Positions 8,268-17,992 of a stretch of 64,000 bases of DNA are shown piece after piece (position 1 is the first letter of the stretch; the number at the start of each line of letters is the position of its first letter). Location of the stretch: contig NZ_CP052860.1 of NCBI RefSeq assembly GCF_012935715.1, forward strand, positions 496,001-560,000, written 5' to 3'. This DNA is from Pseudomonas sp. ADAK13. Its GTDB lineage: Bacteria > Pseudomonadota > Gammaproteobacteria > Pseudomonadales > Pseudomonadaceae. The position numbers were made by a program, and so were the translations under genes. The notes below the pieces were generated by a model that did no database searches, had not been told where the DNA came from, and saw only the letters and a list, made by a program, of their open reading frames with translations.

Positions 8268-8342
8268 GTTTCTAGATTGCAACAAAACCGGGAGCAAGTA
8301 AACTACCGAGTGTAAGTTTCCCTTCAGAGCCGAAATCCCCCC

Positions 8343-8963
8343 ATGACTGCACCCCTGCGCCTCACCGACCGTAAACGCGAAGCCATCGTGGCAGCCGCCA
8401 TTGCCGAGTTTCGCGACAACGGGTTCGAGGTCACCAGCATGGACAAGATCGCCGCCACCGCGGGGGTTTCCAAGCGCACGGTGTACAACCACTTCCCGAG
8501 CAAGGAAGAGCTGTTCGCCGAAATCCTCCACCAGCTGTGGGCCAGCAGCGTTGCCCAACTGGACGTCAGCTACGCCAGTGACCGGCCGCTGCGCGAGCAA
8601 CTGCGCGGGCTGCTGCAAGCCAAGATGACGATGATGTCGGACGCCAACTTCCTCGACCTGGCTCGCGTGGCGATTGCCGCCACCATCCATTCGCCGGAAC
8701 GCGCCCAGGACATGGTCAACCGCCTGAGCAAACGCGAAGAAGGGTTCACCCAATGGGTGCGCGCCGCTCAGGAAGATGGTCGGTTGAGCTGCACCGACCC
8801 GTGCTTCGCCGCCCACCAGGTACAAAGCCTGCTCAAGGCTTTCGCCTTCTGGCCGCAGATCACCCTGGGCCAGCCCACGCTGGACGCCGATGCCCAGGCA
8901 AGCGTCATTGAGTCCGCCATCGACCTGTTCCTGGCCGGCTATGAGGTCGTGCCACGGCACTGA
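8343..8963 (+). CDS. TetR/AcrR family transcriptional regulator
   Basis: Encodes 206 residues. The N-terminal 60 contain the TetR helix-turn-helix (AIVAAAIAEFRDNGFEVTSM, then AATAGVSKRTVYNHFPSKEEL). The C-terminal ligand domain is of the AefR-like type (FLDLARVAIAATIHSPERA). It probably represses the divergent MBL hydrolase and itself through the palindrome at 8252. The ligand is unknown. A terminator-like hairpin follows the stop codon. Confidence 0.92.
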   Translation: MTAPLRLTDRKREAIVAAAIAEFRDNGFEVTSMDKIAATAGVSKRTVYNHFPSKEELFAEILHQLWASSVAQLDVSYASDRPLREQLRGLLQAKMTMMSDANFLDLARVAIAATIHSPERAQDMVNRLSKREEGFTQWVRAAQEDGRLSCTDPCFAAHQVQSLLKAFAFWPQITLGQPTLDADAQASVIESAIDLFLAGYEVVPRH

Positions 8964-8974
8964 CCTGTTGCAGG

Positions 8975-8997
8975 AACGACACCCAAGGTCGTTTTTT
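8975..8997 (+). terminator. Rho-independent terminator after the TetR gene
   Basis: Six-base stem AACGAC/GTCGTT with a 7-nt loop followed by a run of T, starting 12 bases after the TetR stop codon. The stem is short, but the U-tract and position fit a terminator. Confidence 0.65.
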
Positions 8998-9152
8998 GAC
9001 TTATTCGTCTCATGTCCTTTGCAAATGGCCCCGAAGGACACTGATTATTCCCACGCGAATAACTGACAATATTCACACGTATTATCCGACCAGTGGTTTT
9101 CCCGATCACGTGTGCCGTCGTACCTGCAAAAAAAGAATCGACCCAGGAATCT

Positions 9153-10211
<1,059 letters not shown>

Positions 10212-10373
10212 AACCCGCGCACTGCACCTCGTCTGAATTAAACGCAGCCGTCACCGACCGATAGCATAATGCCGCCATTGGTCGGCAGTCGTAGAACTTC
10301 TTGCTGGCAGTACCACTCAGAACCCGCTGTTCCACCCCTCTGTCAGCACAAGGAAGCTGGCAATGAGCACGCT

Positions 10374-10399
10374 CGCCGTAGGCTGAAGCCTTACGGTGG
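10374..10399. other. Hairpin in the gap before the BdlA-like gene
   Basis: CCGTAGGCT and AGCCTTACGG form an inverted repeat (one bulged base) around a 2-nt loop, about 50 bp before the chemoreceptor start. No T-run follows, so it is not a simple terminator. The rest of the 10212-10450 gap shows nothing recognisable. Confidence 0.4.
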
Positions 10400-10450
10400 C
10401 AGGCGCCCCCATGGATACCCCTGACGCTTGCTTCCCCCGAGCACACGACC

Positions 10451-11770
10451 ATGCTATTCAACACCCACAAAAAAACCATCAGCACCCTGCAAGCCACAAT
10501 CGCCCAGCAGGCCAGCCTTCTCGACGCCATCGACCGCTCCATGGCAGTGATCGAATTCGACCTGCAAGGCACCGTCCTGCGGGCCAACGAGAATTTTCTC
10601 AAGGCCATGGACTACACCGCCGACCAAGTCCTGGGCCAATCCCATCGGCTGTTCTGCACCCCGGCCTTTGCCCGCAGCGCCGAGTACGGCCAGTTGTGGA
10701 CGCAACTGCGCAACGGCCAATTCCAGTCGGGCACCTTCGAACGGGTGACTCGCAGCGGCCAGCCGATATGGCTGGAGGCCAGCTACAACCCGGTGCGCGA
10801 TGAGTCCGGCAGCGTGGTGAAGGTGGTGAAATACGCCATGGACGTCACCCCGAAAATGCAGGCCGAGAGCGAAGCCAACGCCAAGCTGCAGGCCATCGAC
10901 CGCGCCATGGCGGTGATCGAGTTCAACCTCGACGGCACCATCATCAGCGCCAACCAGAATTTTTTGCACCGCATGGGTTACAGCCTGGCGCAGGTGCAGG
11001 GCAAACATCACCGCATCTTCTGCACACCGGAGCTGGCCAACAGCAGCGCGTACAGCGATTTCTGGCGTCGGCTGAACCAGGGCGAACTGTTCAACGGCCA
11101 GTTCGAGCGCATCGACAAAAACGGCCAGATCGTGTGGCTGGAAGCCAATTACAACCCGGTGTACGACGCCAGCGGGCGCCTGTGCAAGGTGGTGAAGTAC
11201 GCCTCCGACGTCACGGCCATGGTGGAGAAACACGCCGCCGACGCGCAAAGCGCGACCCAGGCCTATCACATCTCGCTGCAAACCCGGGACATCGCCGAAA
11301 AAGGCGCCGAGGTGATCCAGCAGACCGCCACGGGCATGCGCGAGATTGCCGCCAACATCGACGGCTCTTCCGCGCTGATCGCCAAGCTGGGCGAGCGTTC
11401 GCAGCAGATCACCGCCATCGTCAACACCATTCGCGGGATTGCCGACCAGACCAACCTGCTGGCCTTGAACGCCGCCATCGAAGCGGCACGGGCCGGTGAG
11501 CAAGGCCGTGGTTTCGCAGTGGTGGCCGATGAAGTACGGCAATTGGCGGCGCGCACCAGCGGTTCAACGGCAGAGATTTCCTCGATGATCGAGATGATCC
11601 AGAACGAAACCCGCCAGGCCATCGACAGCATGGACGGCACCCGCGACCGCGCGGCCCAGGGCGTGGACCTGGCCAACCAGGCCGGTACGGTGATCCTGCA
11701 GATTCGCGAAGGCGCCAGCGAGGCGGTGCAAGCCGTCAGTGCGTTTGCCAATGAGCAGGGCAACCGGTAA
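10451..11770 (+). CDS. Soluble PAS-PAS methyl-accepting chemoreceptor, BdlA-like
   Basis: Encodes 439 residues without membrane spans. Two tandem PAS domains (about 22-130 and 145-250) each start with the same AIDR-MAVIEF(D/N)L pattern and end WLEA(S/N)YNPV. A methyl-accepting signalling domain follows, with the conserved hairpin tip [20 protein letters not shown]. This architecture is that of BdlA, the cytoplasmic biofilm-dispersion sensor of P. aeruginosa, and of Aer-like redox receptors. It could couple redox or nutrient cues to chemotaxis or to c-di-GMP-dependent dispersal. A cyclase gene lies just upstream. A second copy with the same architecture is at 47364-48683. Confidence 0.88.
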   Translation: MLFNTHKKTISTLQATIAQQASLLDAIDRSMAVIEFDLQGTVLRANENFLKAMDYTADQVLGQSHRLFCTPAFARSAEYGQLWTQLRNGQFQSGTFERVTRSGQPIWLEASYNPVRDESGSVVKVVKYAMDVTPKMQAESEANAKLQAIDRAMAVIEFNLDGTIISANQNFLHRMGYSLAQVQGKHHRIFCTPELANSSAYSDFWRRLNQGELFNGQFERIDKNGQIVWLEANYNPVYDASGRLCKVVKYASDVTAMVEKHAADAQSATQAYHISLQTRDIAEKGAEVIQQTATGMREIAANIDGSSALIAKLGERSQQITAIVNTIRGIADQTNLLALNAAIEAARAGEQGRGFAVVADEVRQLAARTSGSTAEISSMIEMIQNETRQAIDSMDGTRDRAAQGVDLANQAGTVILQIREGASEAVQAVSAFANEQGNR

Positions 11771-11849
11771 GCGACAGGCTTCTTCATGTGCCCGGTCAAG
11801 GGCTCGGTCTATAGTGGTGCCTGTCTTACGCCACGGATTCGAGCCCGCC

Positions 11850-12365
11850 ATGACCCCGGATAAACCTGAAGCCAACGTTGATCATCTGCGTTTTCACCGT
11901 AAACACGCCCATCTCGCGCCGACCTTTGGCAACGACACGTTTGCGCTGAAAGCCGAAGCCTTTGCGCGGTTCTTCGGAACGCCGACTTTCCTTGGGGCGC
12001 AAACCGCGATTGTGGTGCTCTGGGTCGTGCTCAACATGACCGGCGTCACGCACTTTGACGTGTACCCGTTCATCCTCTTGAACCTGGCGTTCAGCCTGCA
12101 ATCGGCCTATGCCGCGCCGTTGATCTTGCTGGCCCAAACCCGCCAGGCTGCGCGGGACAAAGCCCAGTCCGACGCCGACGCCCAGCACCGCGAAGCCCTG
12201 GCCGTGGCCAACACCGAACGCCAGGCCCAGGCGGCGCACACCACCAAGCAGTTGCTGGAACTGCTGGAACAGAACACCAAGCTCACCGAGATGACCAAAC
12301 AACTGACCGAACGCATTGAAGGGCTGACCAGCGAAATGCATGACCACTTCGTCCGCAAGACCTGA
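11850..12365 (+). CDS. DUF1003 domain membrane protein
   Basis: Encodes 171 residues. Two hydrophobic segments (TAIVVLWVVLNMTGVTHFD, and YPFILLNLAFSLQSAYAAPL) match the DUF1003 signature, which ends in the PLILLAQTRQ block. A charged helix of about 65 residues with heptad-like leucines follows (KQLLELLEQNTKLTEMTKQL) and probably forms a coiled coil in the cytoplasm. The molecular role of the family is unknown. It has its own start after a short gap from the chemoreceptor and is followed by a REP hairpin. Confidence 0.8.
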   Translation: MTPDKPEANVDHLRFHRKHAHLAPTFGNDTFALKAEAFARFFGTPTFLGAQTAIVVLWVVLNMTGVTHFDVYPFILLNLAFSLQSAYAAPLILLAQTRQAARDKAQSDADAQHREALAVANTERQAQAAHTTKQLLELLEQNTKLTEMTKQLTERIEGLTSEMHDHFVRKT

Positions 12366-12382
12366 CCCTGCCACACCTCCAA

Positions 12383-12469
12383 TGTGGGAGCTGGCTTGCC
12401 TGTGATTGCATCACTGCGGTATGCCTGATGTACCGCAGCGCCTGTATCGCAGGCAAGCCAGCTCCCACA
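12383..12469. repeat. REP/BIME-type inverted repeat
   Basis: TGTGGGAGCTGGCTTGCC at the left end and its near-complement at the right end flank a short variable middle. It lies in the gap between convergent genes, ending just before the LysR stop codon. Confidence 0.9.
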
Positions 12470-12470
12470 G

Positions 12471-13355
12471 TCAGTTCACCGGCAAGCGCACATGCTGGCC
12501 CAACTGATCAAATAACGTCACCACCGAGCGCAAGGCCCGGCAATCGGGGCGTGTCAGCAGCCACAGGGCGGTGTCGTGCCCTACCAGCGGCGGGCTCAGC
12601 GGGTGCAAGTCCGCGCCCAGCAGGTAATCCGGCAACGCTGCCACGCCAAGCCCCGCGCGCACCAGTTCGGTCACCGAGACCATGCTGTTGCAGCGATAGG
12701 CCGGCATTACCCCCGGCAAGTGCTGGCGCCGCCAGGTGACGGTGGGGTGGTCCGGCAGGAAGTCATCCGGCGCGATCCAGTTCAGGGCGGCCAGCTCCGC
12801 GCCCGCGTGCTGGCGGGCATAGTCGGCACTGGCACACACCCGATACGACACCGTGCCCAGGCAACGTCCTACCAGATGCTCGGGCGGTGCCTTGGTCAGG
12901 CGCAAGGCGATATCCGCGTCGCGGCGGCTGAGGTTGGCAAAGTCATTGGAGGTGCTCAGTTCCAGGGTCAGCGCCGGGTAGCCGTGCATGAACTGCGCCA
13001 GGGCCGGCAATAACAGCGCTTGCAGCACCGAATCGGTACAGGTCAGGCGTACCGTGCCGCTGATCACTTCACCGCCCTGCTCCACCCCCACACGCGCCGC
13101 CTCCAGCGCCTGTTCGGCACGTTCGGCCTGCTCGGCGAGGGTGGTGGCCAAGGTGGTGGGCAGGTAGCCAGCGCGGCTCTTTTCGAACAGCGTCTGGCCC
13201 AGCGCCGTCTCCAGCCGCCGCACGGCTCGGAACACCGTAGACACATCCACCCGCAGCAACCCCGCCGCCCGTGCAAGCGTGCCGCCACGCACCAGTGCGA
13301 GGATCAGAGAGAGGTCGGGATAGTCGATTTGATAGTGCGCCGCTGCATTGAACAT
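12471..13355 (-). CDS. LysR family transcriptional regulator
   Basis: Encodes 294 residues from ATG 13355 (303 from ATG 13382; neither has a clear ribosome site). The winged HTH occupies the first 65 residues (LALVRGGTLARAAGLLRVDV, then VFRAVRRLETALGQTLFEK), followed by a periplasmic-binding-like effector domain. It is divergent from, and probably regulates, the glutamine-amidotransferase/monooxygenase pair beginning at 13435. The effector is unknown. Confidence 0.88.
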   Translation of the reverse strand: MFNAAAHYQIDYPDLSLILALVRGGTLARAAGLLRVDVSTVFRAVRRLETALGQTLFEKSRAGYLPTTLATTLAEQAERAEQALEAARVGVEQGGEVISGTVRLTCTDSVLQALLLPALAQFMHGYPALTLELSTSNDFANLSRRDADIALRLTKAPPEHLVGRCLGTVSYRVCASADYARQHAGAELAALNWIAPDDFLPDHPTVTWRRQHLPGVMPAYRCNSMVSVTELVRAGLGVAALPDYLLGADLHPLSPPLVGHDTALWLLTRPDCRALRSVVTLFDQLGQHVRLPVN

Positions 13356-13434
13356 ATGTGCTAACGCCAATATTGATTGCATGGACGCCAATCTATAGTG
13401 AGCGCCAGGACTCAACAAGCCACGGATACCCTCG

Positions 13435-14130
13435 ATGAATAAAACCACCCTGCACCTGGCCCTGATCGGCGACTACGATGCGCAAGTCACCGCACATCAG
13501 GCCATTCCCTTGGCGTTGCAACAGGCCGGCGAGGCGTTGGGCCTGACGGTGCGGTTCGACTGGCTGGCCACCGACACGATCAAATCCACCGAACAACTGC
13601 AGCACTACGATGGCTTCTGGTGCGTCCCCGCCAGCCCCTACCGCGACCTCGACGGCGCCCTGCTGGCCATCCGTTATGCCCGCGAACAGCGGCGTCCTTT
13701 CCTCGGCACCTGCGGCGGCTTTCAACACGCGGTGCTGGAATATGCCCGCAACGTGCTGGGCTGGGCCGACGCCGAGCATGGTGAACTGGCCCCCGACTCG
13801 CCGCGCGCGGTACTGACACCCCTGACCTGCGCCCTGGTGGAGGCGACAGACAGCATCCGCCTGATGGCCTTTACTCACATCGCCGAGGCCTACGGCACCC
13901 TCGATCTCCTTGAAGGCTACCGCTGCCGCTATGGCATCAACCCAGACTTCGAAAGCGCACTGCTGGAGGCCGACCTGATTGCCAGCGGCCACGATTCAGC
14001 GGGCGACCTGCGGGCGGTGGAGTTGCTGGACCACCCGTTTTTTGTCGCCACCCTGTTCCAGCCGGAACGTGCGGCGCTTAAAGGCATCACCCCGCCGCTG
14101 GCCATTGCGCTGCTCAAGGCCTGCGCATGA
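13435..14130 (+). CDS. CTP synthase-like class I glutamine amidotransferase domain protein
   Basis: Encodes 231 residues. It resembles the isolated GATase domain of CTP synthase: start HLALIGDYDAQVTAHQAIPL, nucleophile elbow PFLGTCGGFQHAVLEYARN with Cys near residue 98, and a CRYGINPDFE segment near the position expected before the catalytic His. The later ASGHDSAGDLRAVEL and HPFFVATLFQPE blocks also fit. There is no synthase domain, so it may deliver ammonia to an unknown partner or hydrolyse a glutamine-like compound. It overlaps the next gene by 4 bp (ATGA) and is divergent from LysR. Confidence 0.8.
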   Translation: MNKTTLHLALIGDYDAQVTAHQAIPLALQQAGEALGLTVRFDWLATDTIKSTEQLQHYDGFWCVPASPYRDLDGALLAIRYAREQRRPFLGTCGGFQHAVLEYARNVLGWADAEHGELAPDSPRAVLTPLTCALVEATDSIRLMAFTHIAEAYGTLDLLEGYRCRYGINPDFESALLEADLIASGHDSAGDLRAVELLDHPFFVATLFQPERAALKGITPPLAIALLKACA

Positions 14131-14450
14131 TCGCCAAGACGCCCAAGCCGCCGTATTACGCCGTGGTGTTCAGTTCGTTGCGCACTGAAGGTGACAACGG
14201 CTACGGACAATCCGCCGAGCGCATGCTGGAGCTGGCCCGGCAACAACCCGGTTTTCTCGGCGTGGAATCGGCGCGTGGGGACGACGGGCTGGGCATCACT
14301 GTGTCTTACTGGAGCAGCGAAGCCGCGATCCTGGCCTGGAAGCAGCACGCCGAACACACTGAGGTGCGCGAGCAAGGGCGCGCCACCTGGTACTCGGCGT
14401 GCCATACACGGGTGTGCAAGGTGGAGCGGGCTTACGCGTTCGAACGCTGA
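14127..14450 (+). CDS. Antibiotic biosynthesis monooxygenase (ABM) family protein
   Basis: Encodes 107 residues. The ferredoxin-like ABM fold is indicated by YAVVFSSLRTEGDNGYGQSA, QPGFLGVESARG, and ITVSYWSSEAAILAWKQHAE. Such small proteins are heme-degrading, quinone-forming or simply of unknown activity. Its start overlaps the amidotransferase stop (ATGA), so the two are cotranslated. A type-2 repeat follows. Confidence 0.85.
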   Translation: MIAKTPKPPYYAVVFSSLRTEGDNGYGQSAERMLELARQQPGFLGVESARGDDGLGITVSYWSSEAAILAWKQHAEHTEVREQGRATWYSACHTRVCKVERAYAFER

Positions 14451-14493
14451 AACATCAACCTGTGCAAAACACTCAATGTGGGCAAGGGGCTTC

Positions 14494-14587
14494 TGTGGCG
14501 AGGGAGCTTGCTCCCGCTGGAGTGCGCAGCGCTCCCAAGCTTTTGGGTCTGCTGCGCAGCCCAGCGGGAGCAAGCTCCCTCGCCACA
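14494..14587. repeat. Inverted repeat of the GTGGCGAGGGAGCTTGCTCCC type
   Basis: TGTGGCGAGGGAGCTTGCTC on the left and its complement on the right enclose GC-rich inner arms. It lies between convergent genes and belongs to a second REP family also seen at 24529, 47271, 52987 and 55160. Confidence 0.88.
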
Positions 14588-14620
14588 AAAAGCTCTCTCG
14601 CCGCAGGGGCAATGTGGCGC

Positions 14621-14944
14621 TCAACTGACCAAATGACGCACCGCACTGATCTGTGGAATCTCCACCCGGCGCATGTACACCCGCAGCGGTTCGGTAATGT
14701 TGATGCGATCGTCGATATTCTGGTCCAGCAACAACTGGATCCGCTCGCGGGACAAGGTCATGGCCTGCCCGTCCACCGGCAGCCAGACAAACTCGGAGGT
14801 AGGGATAATGCCGTCATCGGCCACGTCCATGCCGAAGGAATCTTCGCTGAAACGTACGATGTACTGGCCGGTCTTGCGGTTCAGGCCGACAAAACCGTGG
14901 AGTTGGTCGACGGCCTGGCAGATAAGCTCGGAGGTGATGCGCAT
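14621..14944 (-). CDS. Conserved-looking hypothetical protein
   Basis: Encodes 107 residues from ATG 14944, with AGG seven bases upstream; an in-frame GTG 12 bases earlier is less likely. The protein is soluble and has an MRITSELICQAVDQLHGFVG start and an acidic middle. No domain was recognised. It stands alone between a repeat and the glpQ-like gene. GC and codon use resemble the neighbours, so it is probably a real gene. Confidence 0.65.
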   Translation of the reverse strand: MRITSELICQAVDQLHGFVGLNRKTGQYIVRFSEDSFGMDVADDGIIPTSEFVWLPVDGQAMTLSRERIQLLLDQNIDDRINITEPLRVYMRRVEIPQISAVRHLVS

Positions 14945-15176
14945 GGTAAACCTCACTGAAAAGTCCTACTTGGACTGGAAAGATGGTTTACACGCGTGGC
15001 AAAAAAATCTGCCCTCTGATGGGGCAGCTAAAGGCAAGAGTACTGCATAGCACAGCACAAAAGCGCAGAAAAATGGCCCGTGAACACGTTAATGTCGGTT
15101 TGGTGATAGCGCCATTCGCATTCAATTGTTAAAAAGGAGCCCTTCTCAAAGTTACCTCCACGAAAGGACTTCGCAT

Positions 15177-16304
15177 ATGCCTGTCACGTTTACCAAGAGT
15201 GCCCTGCTGCTGGCCCTGATGTTGGGCCTTGGCCACGCACAGGCGGCAAGCCCGATCAGCCCTACCGAATTGGCCACCAACGAAGGCATTCCGCACCCTG
15301 CGGTGATTGCCCACCGTGGCGCGTCCTACGATGCACCGGAATCCACCGCCGCGGCCTACAAAGTAGCGCGCGACCTGGGTGCCGACTACCTGGAAATGGA
15401 CCTGCAACGCAGCAAGGACGGCGTACTGTTCGCCCTCCATGACAACAACCTGCAACGCACCACCGACGTCGCCACCAAGTTCCCCGAGCGCAAAGACAGC
15501 CCGGCCAACGAATTCACCTGGGCCGAGCTTAAAACCCTGGACGCCGGCAGCTGGTTCAACGCCGCCTACCCGGACCGCGCCCGCCCTGGCTTCGTCGGCC
15601 TGAAAATCCTGAGCCTGGACGAAATCATCAAGATCGCCGAAGGCAACCCGCAGCACAAACCCGGCCTGTACATCGAAACCAAAGAGCCGAAGCAATTCCC
15701 GGGTATCGAAGCCGACCTGAAGAACAAGCTGCTGGATAAAGGCTGGCTGAGCTCCACCGGCTCCAATCAGGCCCAGAAAAACATCGGCGTCGGCCAGGGC
15801 AAGGGCCGCGTAGTGCTGCAAACCTTTGAGAAGGACAGCCTGAAAGAGCTGCAAAAAGAGATGCCCAACACCCCGAAAATCCTGCTGCTGTGGGTGGGTG
15901 AAGGCAGCATCGAACCGAAATCCAAGGTGACCTTCGCCGAGTCCGGCGAGCCGACCAAAGCTGCCTACTACGCCAAGCAGGAGCCCAAGGACGCCGCCGA
16001 GTTCGAAAAATGGATCGACGAGGCCAAGAGCCTGGGCGCCATCGGTACCGGCCCTTCGGCACAGCTGACCAACCTGGGCGACCAGAGCTACTCCGACCTG
16101 GTCAAACCCGAGATGAACCAGTTGACCCACGACAAGGGCCTGCTGGTGCACGTGTACACCGTGGATGAGCCGGTGGACTTCGACAAGGTGATGAAGGCCG
16201 GCGTCGATGGCATCTTCACCAACCGCGCCGCCGAACTGCTGAAGTACTACAAGCGCTGGCCGTCCTCGAGCGTGGCCGACCTGCTGCAGGACAACGGTTA
16301 CTGA
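15177..16304 (+). CDS. glpQ: Periplasmic glycerophosphodiester phosphodiesterase
   Basis: Encodes 375 residues. An N-terminal signal peptide (LLLALMLGLGHAQA, cleavage before ASP) directs export. The GDPD catalytic opening IAHRGASYDAPESTAAAY is followed by DYLEMDLQRSKDGVLFALHD, giving the paired His, Glu and Asp ligands, and later IETKEPKQFPG. It hydrolyses glycerophosphodiesters to glycerol-3-phosphate and an alcohol. GAAAGGAC serves as ribosome site before ATG 15177. An AraC-type gene starts at the base after its stop codon, so the two are probably cotranscribed. Confidence 0.93.
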   Translation: MPVTFTKSALLLALMLGLGHAQAASPISPTELATNEGIPHPAVIAHRGASYDAPESTAAAYKVARDLGADYLEMDLQRSKDGVLFALHDNNLQRTTDVATKFPERKDSPANEFTWAELKTLDAGSWFNAAYPDRARPGFVGLKILSLDEIIKIAEGNPQHKPGLYIETKEPKQFPGIEADLKNKLLDKGWLSSTGSNQAQKNIGVGQGKGRVVLQTFEKDSLKELQKEMPNTPKILLLWVGEGSIEPKSKVTFAESGEPTKAAYYAKQEPKDAAEFEKWIDEAKSLGAIGTGPSAQLTNLGDQSYSDLVKPEMNQLTHDKGLLVHVYTVDEPVDFDKVMKAGVDGIFTNRAAELLKYYKRWPSSSVADLLQDNGY

Positions 16305-16982
16305 GTGAGTTCCGAATGGTCAGGTCGCCTGTGGCTGGGGCCTGACTACGGGCTGATCCAGGGCATACCGGGGCGCACCGCGCCCCATGCGCACTATGCC
16401 CATCAGTTGATGTTCTCCCCGGGCGGGCCGATCACGGCCAGCCTCGATGGCCGTGTCACCACGGCCCATCGCCTGTTTATCCTTTCAAGAATGCCCCACG
16501 CCATCCTCCGCACCGAGGGTGAGGTGTTGATGGTGTATGCCGAGCCCGGCGCGTTTGATCTCGACCTTTTGCAGGCCGCCCTCGCCGATAGCCAACTGTC
16601 CCTTGAGGCACTCGACCGCACGCTGCGGCAGTTGCCGCGACGCGCACTGGAAGACACCCGTGTGGAGCGCGCGCTGCTGGCGCTGGATCAGCAACTGAGC
16701 GGCAAGGTCTCGGCCCAGGCTCTCGCGCAGGCAGCGCACGTTTCGTTGAGCCAGTTGGAGCGCTTGTTCACCCATCAGTTGGGATTGCCGGTGCGCCGCC
16801 TGGTGCTGTGGCGGCGCTTGCGGGTGGCGCTGGGGCTGGCGCTCGGCGGCAACACCTTGACCGAGGCGGCCCATGGCGCCGGGTTCGCCGATTCGGCGCA
16901 TTTTTCCCGGACCATGAAGCAGCTATTTGGCGTCACGGCCGGGGCGTCGTTGCGTAACCTGCACGTGCGAATCCTGGAATAG
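16305..16982 (+). CDS. AraC family transcriptional regulator
   Basis: Encodes 225 residues from a GTG that directly follows the glpQ stop codon. The C-terminal 100 residues form the AraC DNA-binding domain (VSAQALAQAAHVSLSQLERL, and AAHGAGFADSAHFSRTMKQL). The N-terminal part is a short cupin-like domain (PHAHYAHQLMFSPGG). Tight coupling to the phosphodiesterase suggests a link to glycerophosphodiester or phosphate supply, but this is an inference. The 3' end overlaps the convergent sterol-desaturase gene by 60 bp. Confidence 0.85.
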   Translation: MSSEWSGRLWLGPDYGLIQGIPGRTAPHAHYAHQLMFSPGGPITASLDGRVTTAHRLFILSRMPHAILRTEGEVLMVYAEPGAFDLDLLQAALADSQLSLEALDRTLRQLPRRALEDTRVERALLALDQQLSGKVSAQALAQAAHVSLSQLERLFTHQLGLPVRRLVLWRRLRVALGLALGGNTLTEAAHGAGFADSAHFSRTMKQLFGVTAGASLRNLHVRILE

Positions 16983-17852
16983 ACCGGCCGGAACCGGCGG
17001 CTCCTTGCTCAATCGCACGGCCCTGAACGGATCGCGCAACTGCGCCACATAATCCCGAGGAAAGTCCGGCCGGCTGCCAATCCCCAAATCGCCCTGCCCC
17101 ATTCGATAGTCCTGGCGGTAAAACGCCGTCCCCAACAGCCAGTCCCACAGATTGAAAAACAGCCCGAAATTTACATCCCCCGCCCGGCCATATTTCATGT
17201 GGTGAAACCGATGCACCGGCGCCCAGGCGAACACCCAGCGCAGCGGCCCCAGGCGCATGTCGACGTTGGAATGCTGCAACAACAGCTGAATGGCAATCGC
17301 CAGCGCCAGCAGCAGCGCCACATCCGTGGGAATGCCCAGCAGGATCAACGGCAGCAGCCCGGCCGTGGCTTCCAGCATCTGGTGCAGCGGGTGCTTCATC
17401 AAGCCATTGAAACCGTACAGCCGCTGCACGCTGTGATGCACCGCATGCAGGCGCCACAACGCCCCGACCCGGTGACTGGCGTAATGCATCAGGGTGATGC
17501 CTGCATCGGCGATGAAAATCGCCAGCAGCAATTGCTCCCACAGCGGCCATGCCCGCGGCCATAGACCGTCGATGGCCAACAGTGCGGTCAACCCCGGCAG
17601 GATCAACAAGCCCAATGCATTGAGGCCTTCATTGACCAATGCATGAAGAATGTCCCGCCTGCGATCGCCCTGGTTTCGATTCCATTGGGGCTCGTAAGGC
17701 AACCACGCCTCAGCGATAAACGACACCGCCACCGCCGTTACAAACACCAGCCCCAGCCAGTGCAGCGCACCCACCTCTACCAGCCACAACGCCCAACCGA
17801 TAAATCCCGCCCAGAACACGGGCGCATAGACCCAGGTCATCAACCGTTTCAT
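16923..17852 (-). CDS. Sterol desaturase / fatty acid hydroxylase superfamily membrane protein
   Basis: Encodes 309 residues with several membrane spans and the histidine clusters of the superfamily: HYASHRVGALWRLHAVHHS, then HSNVD, then HRFHHMKYG. These bind a diiron centre that hydroxylates or desaturates a lipid. ATG 17852 has a good GGGAG six bases ahead; two earlier in-frame starts do not. The substrate is unknown. It overlaps the convergent AraC gene by 60 bp and is divergent from the PepSY gene. Confidence 0.88.
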   Translation of the reverse strand: MKRLMTWVYAPVFWAGFIGWALWLVEVGALHWLGLVFVTAVAVSFIAEAWLPYEPQWNRNQGDRRRDILHALVNEGLNALGLLILPGLTALLAIDGLWPRAWPLWEQLLLAIFIADAGITLMHYASHRVGALWRLHAVHHSVQRLYGFNGLMKHPLHQMLEATAGLLPLILLGIPTDVALLLALAIAIQLLLQHSNVDMRLGPLRWVFAWAPVHRFHHMKYGRAGDVNFGLFFNLWDWLLGTAFYRQDYRMGQGDLGIGSRPDFPRDYVAQLRDPFRAVRLSKEPPVPAGLFQDSHVQVTQRRPGRDAK

Positions 17853-17992
17853 CTGTGTCTCCCATAAGTGAGACGCCAGCATGAAACCCCGCACTCCTCG
17901 CCGATTGAACAAACGGCGCAATTTTAAGGGTGAGTTAAGTTGCGCTGGTTAACCTGATCCCACTTAAACAGCTCACCCCAAAGGATCACACC

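Noticed and set aside
12383..12469. REP hairpins considered as CRISPR repeats
   Set aside because: They are dispersed over tens of kb, are self-complementary, and never occur as regularly spaced direct repeats; no cas genes are present.
13356..13434. A LysR operator in the divergent LysR/amidotransferase gap
   Set aside because: Some T-N11-A patterns occur, but they are too frequent by chance to call a site.
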